Notes under the pieces: model-generated
What the model was told of the DNA's origin: nothing
Seen by the model: only the letters and a program-made list of their open reading frames with translations
Database searches by the model: none
DNA from: Chromatiales bacterium
GTDB taxonomy: Bacteria; Pseudomonadota; Gammaproteobacteria; Chromatiales; Chromatiaceae
Direction of reading: 5' to 3'
Length of the DNA stretch: 20,426 nucleotides
Assembly: GCA_022360595.1 (NCBI GenBank)
Contig: JAKSCN010000451.1
Coordinates: forward strand, 1 to 20,426
Shown: positions 1 to 7,759 of the stretch, one piece after another
Numbering within the stretch: position 1 is the first letter of the stretch
How the letters are laid out: every line of letters begins with the position of its first letter
Made by a program: the position numbers and the translations under genes

Positions 1-3000
1 CCTGAGCATCTGCGTGCCGACGGTGTGCCGGCAGTGACCATCGCGGTGGCTAAGAAGCCCGGTTCCAACGGGGTGACTGTTGCCAACGATATTATCAAAC
101 GAGTCAACGCGATAAAGGGTAAGCGCATTCCCAGTAACGTGGAGGTGAGCGTTACCCGTAATTACGGTCAAACGGCTGATGACAAAGTTAATGAGCTGAT
201 CTTCAAGCTGTTTGTCGCCACCGGTTTTGTGTTCCTGCTGGTGTTAGCGGCCTTCCGGGCGTTTCGTCCGGCGATTGTGGTGGTGCTGGTTATTCCTGTT
301 GTGCTGCTGATGACCATCTTTTATGCCTGGATTATGGGCTACACCATCGACCGCGTGAGTCTGTTTGCGCTGATCTTCTCTATCGGCATCCTGGTGGATG
401 ACGCCATCGTGGTGGTTGAGAACATCTACCGGCGCTGGCTGGAAGAGGGCAAGACTGATGCAATGACTGCTGTTGACGCTGTGCGTGAGGTGGGTAATCC
501 AACCATTCTGGCGACCTTCACGGTTATTGGTGCACTGCTGCCGATGGGATTTGTTACAGGGATGATGGGGCCATATATGGAGCCTATTCCGGCCCTGGGT
601 TCGGCGGCGATGCTGATATCTCTGTTTGCCGCCTTCGTATTTACCCCGTGGCTGGCAATCTCCCGCTGGCTAAGGCCAACGATGGGTTATCTGGAGAGTG
701 CCGAGAAGCGTGAGCATGAGGGGGCTGAAAAGCTGGAGGGGCTCTATCGGAAGATTCTGACGCCACTGATCGAGTATCCAAGAAAGCGCCTGATGTTCCG
801 CATCGCCTTGTGGGGCACCTTTCTTTTTGCCTGCTCAATGTTCTACACCAAGTGGGTAACGGTGAAGATGCTGCCGCTGGACAACAAACCAGAATTCGCG
901 GTGGTGTTGGATATGCCTGAGGGCAGTGCGTTGCCGGTAACCGCCAATATGGCTCACCGCATTGCTGAGACAGTACGCCAGATGCCCGAGGTGACCGCTG
1001 TGCAGGTCTATGCGGGTACGGCGCGTCCCTTCGATTTTAACGGTATGGTGCGTCACTACTATCTGCGTCAGGATCCCTGGCAGGCAGAGGTTCAGGTACA
1101 ACTGCTGCATAAGAGCAAACGTGAGCGCAGCAGTCATCAGATTGCTGAGCAGGCACGCGAAGATATCCAGGTCTTGATCAAAGACACTGGCGCCCGTGTA
1201 GCGGTGGTGGAGATGCCGCCTGGTCCACCGGTACTGCAGTCGGTTGTCGCCGAGGTGCATGGGCCGACACCTGAGGTGCGCCGCCAGGTTGCACGTGATC
1301 TGACCGACGTCTTCAATCAGGCGGAAAGTCTGGTGGACGTGGATAATTATCTGCGTGAGCCGTACCAGTATTGGCGCTTCAATGTGGATACCGAGAAAGC
1401 GGTGCGCCGTGGAATCTCGGTTGATACCATTAACCGCAACCTCTCTATGGCGCTGGGCGGCATGGTGCTGGGGGATGTGAAACAGCGCGCGGGCCATGAA
1501 CCGATCAATATCGTGATTCAGGTACCGCTGGCTGAGCGTTCTCAGGTGACTCGTCTGGGGGATCTGCCAATTCAGTCTCAGTCAGGGGTGTCGTTGCCGC
1601 TACGCGAATTGGGTGTCTTTGAGCAGGTGGCCGAAGAGGACATCATTTACCACAAAGACTTGCGGCCGGTTGAGTATGTTGTCGCCGATGTTGGCGGGGA
1701 GCTAGCCGCGCCTGTGTACGGGATGTTCCAGGTTCAGGATATTCTGGCGGAAAAATACACCGCGCCGGATGGCGTCAAAGTGGATGCCTTCTGGTTGACG
1801 CCGCCACCGGATGACACCGTCACCAGTATCGAATGGACGGGTGAGTGGACAGTGACCTTCGAGACCTTCCGGGATATGGGAGCCGCCTTTATGGTGGCGC
1901 TGGTGCTGATCTATATTCTGGTGGTCTGGGAGTTCGGTAACTTCCGTATCCCGGCTCTGATCATGGCCCCGATTCCGTTGACGCTACTTGGCATTATCCC
2001 CACCCATGCAATTATGGGGGCGGAGTTTACGGCGACTTCGATGATTGGCTGGATCGCCTTAGCCGGAATTATTGTGCGTAACTCAATCCTACTGGTCGAT
2101 TTTGCCGTCCATGAGATTCAGCGCGGTATTGCGGTGAGAGAGGCGGTGATCCGCTCCTGTAAAACCCGTACCCGTCCCATCATGATTACTGCATTAGCCT
2201 TGGTTTGTGGTTCCAGTGTAATTTTTACGGACCCCATCTTCCAGGGTATGGCGATCTCCTTGGCATCGGGGGTGATGGTCTCCACTATCCTGACATTGAT
2301 TGTGATTCCGCTCGGTTGTATCAAGGCGAGCCGCTCACTCTGTGAAGTGGCCGCGGCCGGTTGCGATCTTGATCCTGATGAGCTGATGCGCAATGAAGTG
2401 GAAGCGCCCGCTACCGCTAAGCCGTCGACCCCTTCTCAGCCAAAAGGCTCGTTGTTGATCACTATCTGGAGCAAACTGATTGGCGCTGTGATCATGGTCT
2501 TCTATGCACTACGCGGGGTAGTGCTGCTGATTGGCCAGCTGTTTAAATCCAAACCTCAGCCACAACCAGCTACAGTGCCGGCTGCACCGGAACCGGTGGC
2601 GCCACAGCCTGAAGCGGATACAAAACCTGCTGAACCGGAGGCGGAGCAGAAGAGAGCTGTTGTACCGGAAGAGAGTAAACCTGAGACCGTTGAACCAGCG
2701 GTGCCAGAGCCTGTAGAAGAGGAGCAGGCTGAGCCTGTGGCAGAGGTTAAAGAACCAACACGTAAGAAGACGGTAGCTAAAAAAGCGGCAACCAAGAAAA
2801 CGGCAGCAAAGAAGAGTGCTGCTAAGAAGAAGTCCGTCGTTAAGAAAAAAGTGACCAAGAAAAAGGTTGCGGCCAAACCGGTGGCCAAGAGCACAGATGT
2901 CGCAACATCTGCTCAAGCTGATCAGGATGCTGATCAGTCCGCCGGTGCAAAAAAAGGTGGGCGTAGAGGCATCCGCTTAAAGCAGGGTGGCTCTAACGGT

Positions 3001-3015
3001 CTAGATGATGAATAG
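1..3015 (+). CDS. RND-type (AcrB/HAE-like) efflux permease with Lys-rich C-terminal extension, 5' partial
   Basis: The reading frame is open from base 1, so the N-terminus (about 270 residues by comparison with AcrB) lies outside the window. It encodes an inner-membrane, proton-driven RND exporter. Visible residues include the TM4 signature GILVDDAIVVVENIYR, with the proton-relay Asp pair at window residues 133-134. In TM10, Arg 693 in IIVRNSILLVDF sits where AcrB has the relay Lys. Large periplasmic loops follow each half's first membrane helix. After the normal RND end (about residue 777) comes an unusual tail: a hydrophobic stretch (817-848), a Pro/Glu-rich linker (849-920), a Lys/Ala block with 19 Lys in 43 residues (921-963) and a polar end. 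The whole protein would be near 1,280 residues, longer than the usual 1,030-1,060. The outer-membrane and adaptor partners are not in the window. Substrate unknown. RND identity is strong; the tail's role is unknown. Confidence 0.93.
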   Translation, partial: PEHLRADGVPAVTIAVAKKPGSNGVTVANDIIKRVNAIKGKRIPSNVEVSVTRNYGQTADDKVNELIFKLFVATGFVFLLVLAAFRAFRPAIVVVLVIPVVLLMTIFYAWIMGYTIDRVSLFALIFSIGILVDDAIVVVENIYRRWLEEGKTDAMTAVDAVREVGNPTILATFTVIGALLPMGFVTGMMGPYMEPIPALGSAAMLISLFAAFVFTPWLAISRWLRPTMGYLESAEKREHEGAEKLEGLYRKILTPLIEYPRKRLMFRIALWGTFLFACSMFYTKWVTVKMLPLDNKPEFAVVLDMPEGSALPVTANMAHRIAETVRQMPEVTAVQVYAGTARPFDFNGMVRHYYLRQDPWQAEVQVQLLHKSKRERSSHQIAEQAREDIQVLIKDTGARVAVVEMPPGPPVLQSVVAEVHGPTPEVRRQVARDLTDVFNQAESLVDVDNYLREPYQYWRFNVDTEKAVRRGISVDTINRNLSMALGGMVLGDVKQRAGHEPINIVIQVPLAERSQVTRLGDLPIQSQSGVSLPLRELGVFEQVAEEDIIYHKDLRPVEYVVADVGGELAAPVYGMFQVQDILAEKYTAPDGVKVDAFWLTPPPDDTVTSIEWTGEWTVTFETFRDMGAAFMVALVLIYILVVWEFGNFRIPALIMAPIPLTLLGIIPTHAIMGAEFTATSMIGWIALAGIIVRNSILLVDFAVHEIQRGIAVREAVIRSCKTRTRPIMITALALVCGSSVIFTDPIFQGMAISLASGVMVSTILTLIVIPLGCIKASRSLCEVAAAGCDLDPDELMRNEVEAPATAKPSTPSQPKGSLLITIWSKLIGAVIMVFYALRGVVLLIGQLFKSKPQPQPATVPAAPEPVAPQPEADTKPAEPEAEQKRAVVPEESKPETVEPAVPEPVEEEQAEPVAEVKEPTRKKTVAKKAATKKTAAKKSAAKKKSVVKKKVTKKKVAAKPVAKSTDVATSAQADQDADQSAGAKKGGRRGIRLKQGGSNGLDDE
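2761..2889 (+). repeat. Lys/Ala-rich histone-H1-like repeat block inside the RND gene
   Basis: Codons for residues 921-963 of the RND protein form a degenerate array of Lys pairs or triplets spaced by Ala, Thr, Ser or Val, about one unit per five residues. Blocks such as KKTAAKKSAAKKK resemble eukaryotic H1 and bacterial histone-like tails. It stays in frame with the permease with no stop between, so it is part of that gene. Lysine is encoded by both AAG and AAA, so this is not a simple microsatellite. Confidence 0.8.
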
Positions 3016-3040
3016 AGAGCCTATTGGTGTGATTGATATG

Positions 3041-3064
3041 CCCCTCTCTCTTTGCGGAGAGGGG
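3041..3064 (+). terminator. Hairpin downstream of the RND gene
   Basis: CCCCTCTC (3041-3048) pairs perfectly with GAGAGGGG (3057-3064) around an 8-nt loop, 26 bases after the RND stop codon. There is no following T run, so it may be a weak terminator, an mRNA 3' stabiliser or an attenuator between the exporter and the next gene. Confidence 0.45.
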
Positions 3065-3121
3065 TAAGTAATCTTCATCAGGCAGGGATGCTTAAGCCAC
3101 CGATCGCTCATAGTCTGGTGA

Positions 3122-3655
3122 ATGAAGAATCTTATGTTGAGATATAGCGTATCGATACTTGCGATGAGTGCAGTGGTTGTTACCTCATATGCTGCCGATT
3201 ATCAGCCTGGCTATAACCGTTTTCGCCCTCTTGATGACACAACGGGGTACACTCAATCCCAGCGCTATTTGGGGAGTGAGAGTGATCGCCCCAGCTTTCA
3301 GTACCCGTTTGAGAACAGGCGGAGTGAACCACAAACGTCGGCTGTGCAGCAGCCGAAGTATGTTTTTCGCGAGTTACCAAACCGGTCGCAAGCACCACTC
3401 CAACCCATCTTTCGACCGGACAAAAGATGGGATGGGAGTGGTTCAACACAGCCTCGACGCTGGACCGGCAATGATGTTGTAGCGCCTCCAGCGGGCCAGT
3501 ACGCTCCGCCGCCCCAGGGATACTCTCATTATGCGCCTGCAGCTGGTTATTCAGGAGCGCCTGTTGGGGTGCCGTATGCACCGCAGCAATACCACTACTA
3601 TGACCAGAATAGGTTTCCTTGGTCAGGGTTCATGCCAACCTTTTCCTGGCGATAG
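3122..3655 (+). CDS. Secreted Pro/Tyr/Gln-rich low-complexity protein 1
   Basis: A 177-residue protein of no family I recognise. Residues 1-24 form a classical signal peptide (basic start, hydrophobic core, likely cleavage after SYA), so the mature protein is periplasmic or surface-exposed. The mature part is rich in Pro, Tyr, Gln, Arg and Ser, with YNRFRPL, IFRPDKRW, YAPPPQGYSHY and an aromatic end FPWSGFMPTFSWR. It has no Cys and no predicted fold. An in-frame TGA lies directly before the ATG, fixing 3122 as the earliest start; the ribosome site (GGTGA abutting the ATG) is poor, and the Met at 3134 is an alternative. It shares FRP-type motifs and composition with the larger secreted protein at 4498, suggesting related structural roles. 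Secretion is well supported; function is unknown. Confidence 0.72.
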   Translation: MKNLMLRYSVSILAMSAVVVTSYAADYQPGYNRFRPLDDTTGYTQSQRYLGSESDRPSFQYPFENRRSEPQTSAVQQPKYVFRELPNRSQAPLQPIFRPDKRWDGSGSTQPRRWTGNDVVAPPAGQYAPPPQGYSHYAPAAGYSGAPVGVPYAPQQYHYYDQNRFPWSGFMPTFSWR

Positions 3656-3663
3656 TGATAGAT

Positions 3664-4440
3664 ATGGGGAGAGGCGCCATAAGGAGGGGGCGTGGCCTGT
3701 TAGGGGCGGTGCTGCTACTGTTTGGGGCTGCAGAGGCGTTGTCAGACGAGCTCGAAAGATTGGCCTTCTCGGCTGAGACCTATCAGGTTGGTGCCGCAGG
3801 CAAAGAGAAAAAGGGACGGATTTTTGTTTTAGGTGACTTAGTACGGACAGAGATAGATCAGGGAGAGGATCAAGTTATTAAGATTTTTGATTTAAAAAAA
3901 CAAGTTAGCTATCTGTTGGATCCACAACGCAAGCAGTATCAGGAGACACCTTATCGTGCTGTCTCTTTGCAGGTCACAGTCCGCCCCTCTAATCCCTGCG
4001 AAGGCGTGACTGATGCTGAGTGCAAACGGGTGGGCGACACCTCGATTGCTGGGCGCAACGCAGTAGAATGGGATATGCTACTGAGACGTAATGATAAGAA
4101 TTACTTTGTAAAACAGTGGATTGATATAGAACGTGGCTTTGTGTTGCGCTATCTGACAGAGGATGGCCACTACAGTAGTATGGAGCCATTGGGCGTTGAG
4201 CAGTTGGATGGCCGTAAGGTCGAGAAGTGGATGTTGGTCAGCTTTGATGGTGAACAGAGAGAGCGGCGTTCAGTGAGCTGGTTTGATCCGCAACTGAACA
4301 TGGTCATCAAAGAGGAGCATCCTGGCGGATATCTGCGCGAAATGCGGACTATTCGTGTCGGACCACAGGAGCCTGGGCAGTTTGAAGTGCCGGCCGACTA
4401 TCGGAGAGTGGATAGGTTAGGTCTTGCTAAAGAACAGTAA
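3664..4440 (+). CDS. Secreted DUF4412/LolA-like beta-rich protein
   Basis: A 258-residue exported protein. Residues 1-25 are a basic N-region plus hydrophobic core ending AAEA, a plausible signal peptide. The body resembles the DUF4412 / LolA-fold type seen in envelope proteins: a strand with an RIFVLGDLVRTEID-like core, then VSYLLDPQRKQYQETP (the typical 'displayed as salt/state, not editable' pattern of this group is a DPxxKxY element), and a Cys pair (about residues 112 and 120) in NPCEGVTDAECKRVG that could form a disulfide. I chose ATG 3664, 8 bases after the previous stop, because it begins the signal peptide; the frame also stays open further upstream into the preceding gene. A strong AAGGAGG at 3681-3687 lies inside the gene without a well-placed start after it. 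Between two Pro/Tyr-rich secreted genes it may act as their periplasmic partner. The domain assignment is from pattern memory, moderate confidence. Confidence 0.7.
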   Translation: MGRGAIRRGRGLLGAVLLLFGAAEALSDELERLAFSAETYQVGAAGKEKKGRIFVLGDLVRTEIDQGEDQVIKIFDLKKQVSYLLDPQRKQYQETPYRAVSLQVTVRPSNPCEGVTDAECKRVGDTSIAGRNAVEWDMLLRRNDKNYFVKQWIDIERGFVLRYLTEDGHYSSMEPLGVEQLDGRKVEKWMLVSFDGEQRERRSVSWFDPQLNMVIKEEHPGGYLREMRTIRVGPQEPGQFEVPADYRRVDRLGLAKEQ

Positions 4441-4450
4441 ATATATCGAT

Positions 4451-4470
4451 GGTCCTGCTTGAGTAGGATC
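4451..4470 (+). other. Small mRNA hairpin before the second Pro/Tyr-rich gene
   Basis: GGTCCTGC (4451-4458) can pair with GTAGGATC (4463-4470) around a TTGA loop, using two G-U pairs. It lies in the short gap between the DUF4412-like stop and the next start, so it could be a processing or attenuation point. The structure is short and may be chance. Confidence 0.25.
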
Positions 4471-4497
4471 TGAGCAAAATGATTAATGGAAATGACA

Positions 4498-5502
4498 ATG
4501 TCTAAGAGAGCTGTACGCAGTATTGCGTTGATTGTGGGGAGTGTGGTTTGTAGTGCGGCGGCGGCCATGCCGGCGCAACTACCGCAAAACATGATGTCAG
4601 GCTACCACTTGCCGCAACCGGGATATATTCAAGCCGCACCAAACGTCTATCGTTATAGGCCGGTGCAGTATCGGCCGGCACAGTATCAACCTGTGCAGCG
4701 CGCGCCGTGGCAGCCGGCTCCTTTCGGTTATAGGGGGCAAAGGTATCTGCCGCCGCCACAGCCTGTGGCGCGCGGCTACACCAACCGGGTGCCTACTTAC
4801 CCCGCCACCAGGGTCGTGAGACCCACAGCAGCCTTTCCGATGCAGCCCCAGCGTTTGGTTGCGCCTGGCTATCAAGGACGGTACCAATATCCGGCGCCGG
4901 GGTATACCTGGCGTCCTCCAGTCTTTAACCGTTATCCGGTAGCGACAAGACCGCAGGCACCCGCATATTCGGGGTATCGCTATCCGTTGCCTACTCAGGC
5001 TTATCCCCGCTATGTGCCGCAGCCGCGCATGGCCTATACGCCCTATCAAATGCCACCGATCCGTTACGGCTCAAACAGTGGCGCTGCGTATCTGCTGCCG
5101 AATGTTCGCCCAGCGCCGGTCAATCAGTTTGCGCATGGGGCTCCAGGCTACGGCTACCTGCCGCCGGTGACACCAGCCTATAACCCTTACAGCTACGCAC
5201 CGGGTCAGGGGCTGATGGCGCGTTCTGGTCGACCTGCTCCTGTCATGCGTGCACCACTCGGGCGTTATTTGCCATCCTATGAAGGGATGAAACAGCGGAT
5301 AATGAATAATAATTCAGCTTCACTGTACCGATTCCGTCCCGACCCAAAATTTACCCAGCAACCGCCAATGCCCATGCAGCCTCAGGTTGCTCCAGCCCCT
5401 GCGGGGCAGCACTACTCATACAGGCCTACTCAGTTGAACCCAGGGGAAGGTAAGTTGGTCTGGCGACCGATGGAAAAGCTGGCTAAACATAATCCGTATT
5501 GA
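4498..5502 (+). CDS. Secreted Pro/Tyr/Arg-rich low-complexity protein 2
   Basis: A 334-residue secreted, very basic and probably disordered protein with no recognised family. Of three in-frame ATGs (4486, 4492, 4498) the last is preferred: ATGGAA gives it a usable ribosome site and the protein starts MSKRAVRS before a clean signal peptide cleaved near SAAAA. The mature region is built of short Pro/Tyr/Arg/Gln units such as YRPVQYRPAQYQPVQ, YQGRYQYPAPGYTWRPP and YPLPTQAYPRYVPQPR, has almost no acidic residues and no Cys. Near the C-terminus YRFRPDPKF matches the FRPD motif of the smaller protein encoded at 3122. Regular Tyr/Arg spacing is what is seen in condensate-forming or matrix/envelope structural proteins. 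A comparison with sulfur-globule envelope proteins is tempting, but those I know are Gly-rich, so this is only a hypothesis. Confidence 0.78.
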   Translation: MSKRAVRSIALIVGSVVCSAAAAMPAQLPQNMMSGYHLPQPGYIQAAPNVYRYRPVQYRPAQYQPVQRAPWQPAPFGYRGQRYLPPPQPVARGYTNRVPTYPATRVVRPTAAFPMQPQRLVAPGYQGRYQYPAPGYTWRPPVFNRYPVATRPQAPAYSGYRYPLPTQAYPRYVPQPRMAYTPYQMPPIRYGSNSGAAYLLPNVRPAPVNQFAHGAPGYGYLPPVTPAYNPYSYAPGQGLMARSGRPAPVMRAPLGRYLPSYEGMKQRIMNNNSASLYRFRPDPKFTQQPPMPMQPQVAPAPAGQHYSYRPTQLNPGEGKLVWRPMEKLAKHNPY

Positions 5503-5538
5503 TATGACTCAATAGTTTCTCTGGTAAAGGATGGGCTT

Positions 5539-6180
5539 ATGATCACGGTAGTAGGTAGTCTAAAAGGTGGTTCTGGCAAAAGCACCGTAACCTTCAATTT
5601 GGCTGTTTGGCTGGCTATGGCTGAGGCCAATGTACGGGTTATCGATTTGGACCCGCAGGCGACCTTGCGTGATGTGGCTGAAGTCCGAGAAGAGGAGGGT
5701 TATAACCCAGGCATTAAGGTGATGGGGAAAAAGGCTCTCGATAAGAGTAGTTTGAAAGACGCTGATGAGGTGTTGATCGATATCGGAACCGCCGACCTGG
5801 AGACCATGAAAAAGGCGCTGGTTCTGGCAGATCGTGTAGTGGTGCCGGTACCACCTTCGCAGGCGGATATCTGGTCGACACAGCGTTTTATCCAGTTTGT
5901 GGGTAGTCTGGAGACGGAGTCAGGCCCTGAAATGATGGGTTTCATCAATCGCGGTGATACCCATCACGCTGTGCGCGAAACAGATGAAGCTGCTGCCGCG
6001 CTGGTGTCTCTGCCCGGTATTAAGTTTGTTAAGCCCCGGCTCTCTCAACGCACCATCTTTCGACGTTCGTTTAGCGAGGGAATGGCCGTGTTTGAGCTGA
6101 ACTCGCGGGGGAAAGGTGCGCAGGAGTTCAATGCCCTATGTGCCGCCCTCTATCCGCATATCGTAAGCGATAAAGGATAA
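5539..6180 (+). CDS. Orphan ParA/MinD-type ATPase
   Basis: A 213-residue P-loop ATPase of the ParA/MinD (SIMIBI) superfamily. The deviant Walker A motif is KGGSGKST (residues 9-16), with the signature Lys 9. VIDLDPQAT is the A' motif and VLIDIGT the Walker B region. LSQRTIFRRSFSEGMAVFEL matches the C-terminal helix region of short type Ib ParA proteins, which lack the N-terminal HTH. Such ATPases position cargo (plasmids, chemoreceptor arrays, carboxysomes, cellulose synthase) using the nucleoid or membrane as a surface. No parB or parS-like gene lies beside it, so it is not a normal chromosome partition pair. The start is ATG 5539 with AAAGGA upstream. The TPR gene follows after 12 bases, implying co-translation and a functional link. 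The cargo is probably the envelope apparatus encoded around it (inference). Confidence 0.9.
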   Translation: MITVVGSLKGGSGKSTVTFNLAVWLAMAEANVRVIDLDPQATLRDVAEVREEEGYNPGIKVMGKKALDKSSLKDADEVLIDIGTADLETMKKALVLADRVVVPVPPSQADIWSTQRFIQFVGSLETESGPEMMGFINRGDTHHAVRETDEAAAALVSLPGIKFVKPRLSQRTIFRRSFSEGMAVFELNSRGKGAQEFNALCAALYPHIVSDKG

Positions 6181-6192
6181 GGTCCGCTGTTG

Positions 6193-7104
6193 ATGAGACG
6201 CGCTATCTTCTGGCTATCCCAGCATCTGGTGCTATTGATCGTTCTGATCTTTGTTGTAGTGGGTGTGCTGTTCAGGCAGGAGATTTTTGGCATTAAACAG
6301 CAAATATCTGTTATTACTGAGCAGCCGGTGCGTGAAGAGCCAGTAGTCACCAAACAACAGGTGGTTGGACTTGAGGAGCCAGAGCCTCATGTGGAACCTG
6401 AAACTCCTCAGCCTGTGAGTGAACGGGAGCCGGAGGTTAGTCAGAGTGCTGAAGAGCCTGCAACCCCAGACCCTGCCCGTGCGGCTCGGATTGTGGAAGA
6501 AACCGAAAACCAGGCTGCTGATGTTAATGAGGCAGAAAGCGTCTCGGCGGCAGGTCAAGAAGATGCTGTTGTTGTGGCTGAAACCACTCAAATGCCGATG
6601 AATGGTGGAGATGAGGCATCATTGCCGACAACTGAAGTTATTGCTACCGAACCGGTGCTGTCAGATTCGCAGCCGCCTTCCTCTTTGACACCGATAGAGC
6701 TGCAGGCCCAATCGATGGTGTTTCGCCCACTTGAGCAGAATCAACCAACTGAACCACCGCAAGGTGGGCAGGAAGGTGGTGTTTCATCATCTGACACAGG
6801 GGTGGCAGGGCTGTTGGACAGCGCAAGGGAAGCTTATTGGATGGGCAGTGAGGGGCTGGCAATTGAACGCTATCGACAGATCATTGCAGCCTATCCTGAT
6901 AATATCGATAGTTATGGTGAACTGGGTAATATCCATTTGAAGCAAGGCGATGCTGAGGCTGCTTTTTTGGTTTACAGTCGTGCTATCGAGCTACTGAAGC
7001 AGCGTGGTGCGACAGATGAAGCGACACAGTTTATCAGTACAGTGCGGAGTTTTGACAGGGAACTGGGCAAGCGTCTGCAGCTTAACAGCGGTGCTCCGAA
7101 ATAG
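6193..7104 (+). CDS. Membrane-anchored TPR protein with acidic Pro/Glu linker
   Basis: A 303-residue protein. The N-terminal basic residues and hydrophobic helix (about 8-27) form a signal anchor. A long disordered, acidic Pro/Glu/Ala/Val-rich linker follows (about 35-200). The C-terminal domain (about 205-285) has two tetratricopeptide units: ARE-AYWMGSEGLAIERYRQII..YPDN and YGELGNIHLKQGDAEAAFLVYSRAIELLKQ. TPR domains bind partner proteins; the linker would let the domain reach well away from the membrane. By topology it most likely faces the periplasm, but this is not certain. The start is ATG 6193, preceded by TAAGG at 6178-6182; TTG 6190 is less likely. The gene sits 12 bases after the ParA gene and 56 before the DUF302 gene. 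The partner is not identifiable from sequence. Confidence 0.82.
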   Translation: MRRAIFWLSQHLVLLIVLIFVVVGVLFRQEIFGIKQQISVITEQPVREEPVVTKQQVVGLEEPEPHVEPETPQPVSEREPEVSQSAEEPATPDPARAARIVEETENQAADVNEAESVSAAGQEDAVVVAETTQMPMNGGDEASLPTTEVIATEPVLSDSQPPSSLTPIELQAQSMVFRPLEQNQPTEPPQGGQEGGVSSSDTGVAGLLDSAREAYWMGSEGLAIERYRQIIAAYPDNIDSYGELGNIHLKQGDAEAAFLVYSRAIELLKQRGATDEATQFISTVRSFDRELGKRLQLNSGAPK

Positions 7105-7160
7105 TAGCGCTGTTATTCCGTTAATTTAGAAAAAACAAAAGTAAGTATGGGGGAGTACCT

Positions 7161-7739
7161 ATGGGCTTAATCAGAAATTTACTGGCATTGATCGGGCTGT
7201 TGGCAGTGATTGTAGCTGGCACCGCCTGGGTCAAGTTAAAGGATAGCGCCGCCGGTTTTGATCCCTACGCGATCAATGTCTATAAAGAGTTGGCGACCAA
7301 TATTTTAGCCACTAAAAATGCAGCGGAGGCGACGGTTTGGAAATTCCCTGTTAATGAAGACCTGACTGCTGAAGAAGTGGAAGAGACGATGAAGTTCGTC
7401 GCCAACGAACACAATATGTCAGGGGTTGGCGAGCTGCCTCTTTCTAAAGATGTGGAAGCGAAAAGCGGTAAGCCCTATCGTTTTGTGAAAATCTATATGT
7501 TCTGTAACTCCCTCACCGCGGCGCGCATGTTGGATTACAGTGATGCCTTTTCGGCCTATCTGCCGTGCCGCGTGACGTTGCTGGAAGATCCCGATGGCAA
7601 GTTGTGGCTCTATACGCTCAATATGGATCTGATGATCCATGGAGGAGAGCCGCTGCCTCCTGCGTTGAAAGAGGAGGCTATGGCCGTCAAAGAGATGATT
7701 TTGGACATTATGAAGCGAGGCGCTGAAGGGGATTTTTAG
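7161..7739 (+). CDS. Membrane-anchored DUF302 protein with two conserved-looking Cys
   Basis: A 192-residue protein starting at ATG 7161 with a strong GGGGGAG ribosome site 6 bases before it. Residues 5-24 form one hydrophobic anchor. The core (about 100-155) matches DUF302: VKIYMFCNSLTAARML and the pattern LLEDPDGKLWLYTLN, recalling the family's FGNP...VYEDADGKVWVSY signature. DUF302 proteins are common in sulfur-oxidising and other bacteria, often beside redox or efflux genes; their function is unknown. Two Cys, 115 (in MFCNS) and 136 (in LPCRV), sit at positions where, as I recall the family, Gly and Leu/Thr are usual, so a redox or ligand role is possible. The C-terminus is helical and charged. 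Last gene before a strong hairpin; probably ends the ParA/TPR/DUF302 transcript. Confidence 0.82.
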   Translation: MGLIRNLLALIGLLAVIVAGTAWVKLKDSAAGFDPYAINVYKELATNILATKNAAEATVWKFPVNEDLTAEEVEETMKFVANEHNMSGVGELPLSKDVEAKSGKPYRFVKIYMFCNSLTAARMLDYSDAFSAYLPCRVTLLEDPDGKLWLYTLNMDLMIHGGEPLPPALKEEAMAVKEMILDIMKRGAEGDF

Positions 7740-7759
7740 TGCGTTTTGGCTTGAGCCTA

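Noticed and set aside
835..1497. 220-residue open frame on the - strand
   Set aside because: Antisense shadow of the RND gene; no ribosome site and His/Arg/Leu composition typical of reverse-frame translation.
2895..2910. Short hairpin AGATGT/ACATCT within the RND tail
   Set aside because: Six-base stem in coding sequence; likely chance.
2509..2916. Open frame on the - strand opposite the Lys-rich tail, rich in Arg, Leu, Phe
   Set aside because: It is a by-product of the Lys-rich codons on the other strand; no homology expected.
2761..3015. Separate histone-like gene
   Set aside because: The Lys-rich block is in frame with the RND protein and no stop or ribosome site separates them.
5539..6180. 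Plasmid-partition module or integrated plasmid
   Set aside because: No ParB gene, parS-like repeats, replication gene or transposase nearby, and neighbours have normal chromosomal composition.
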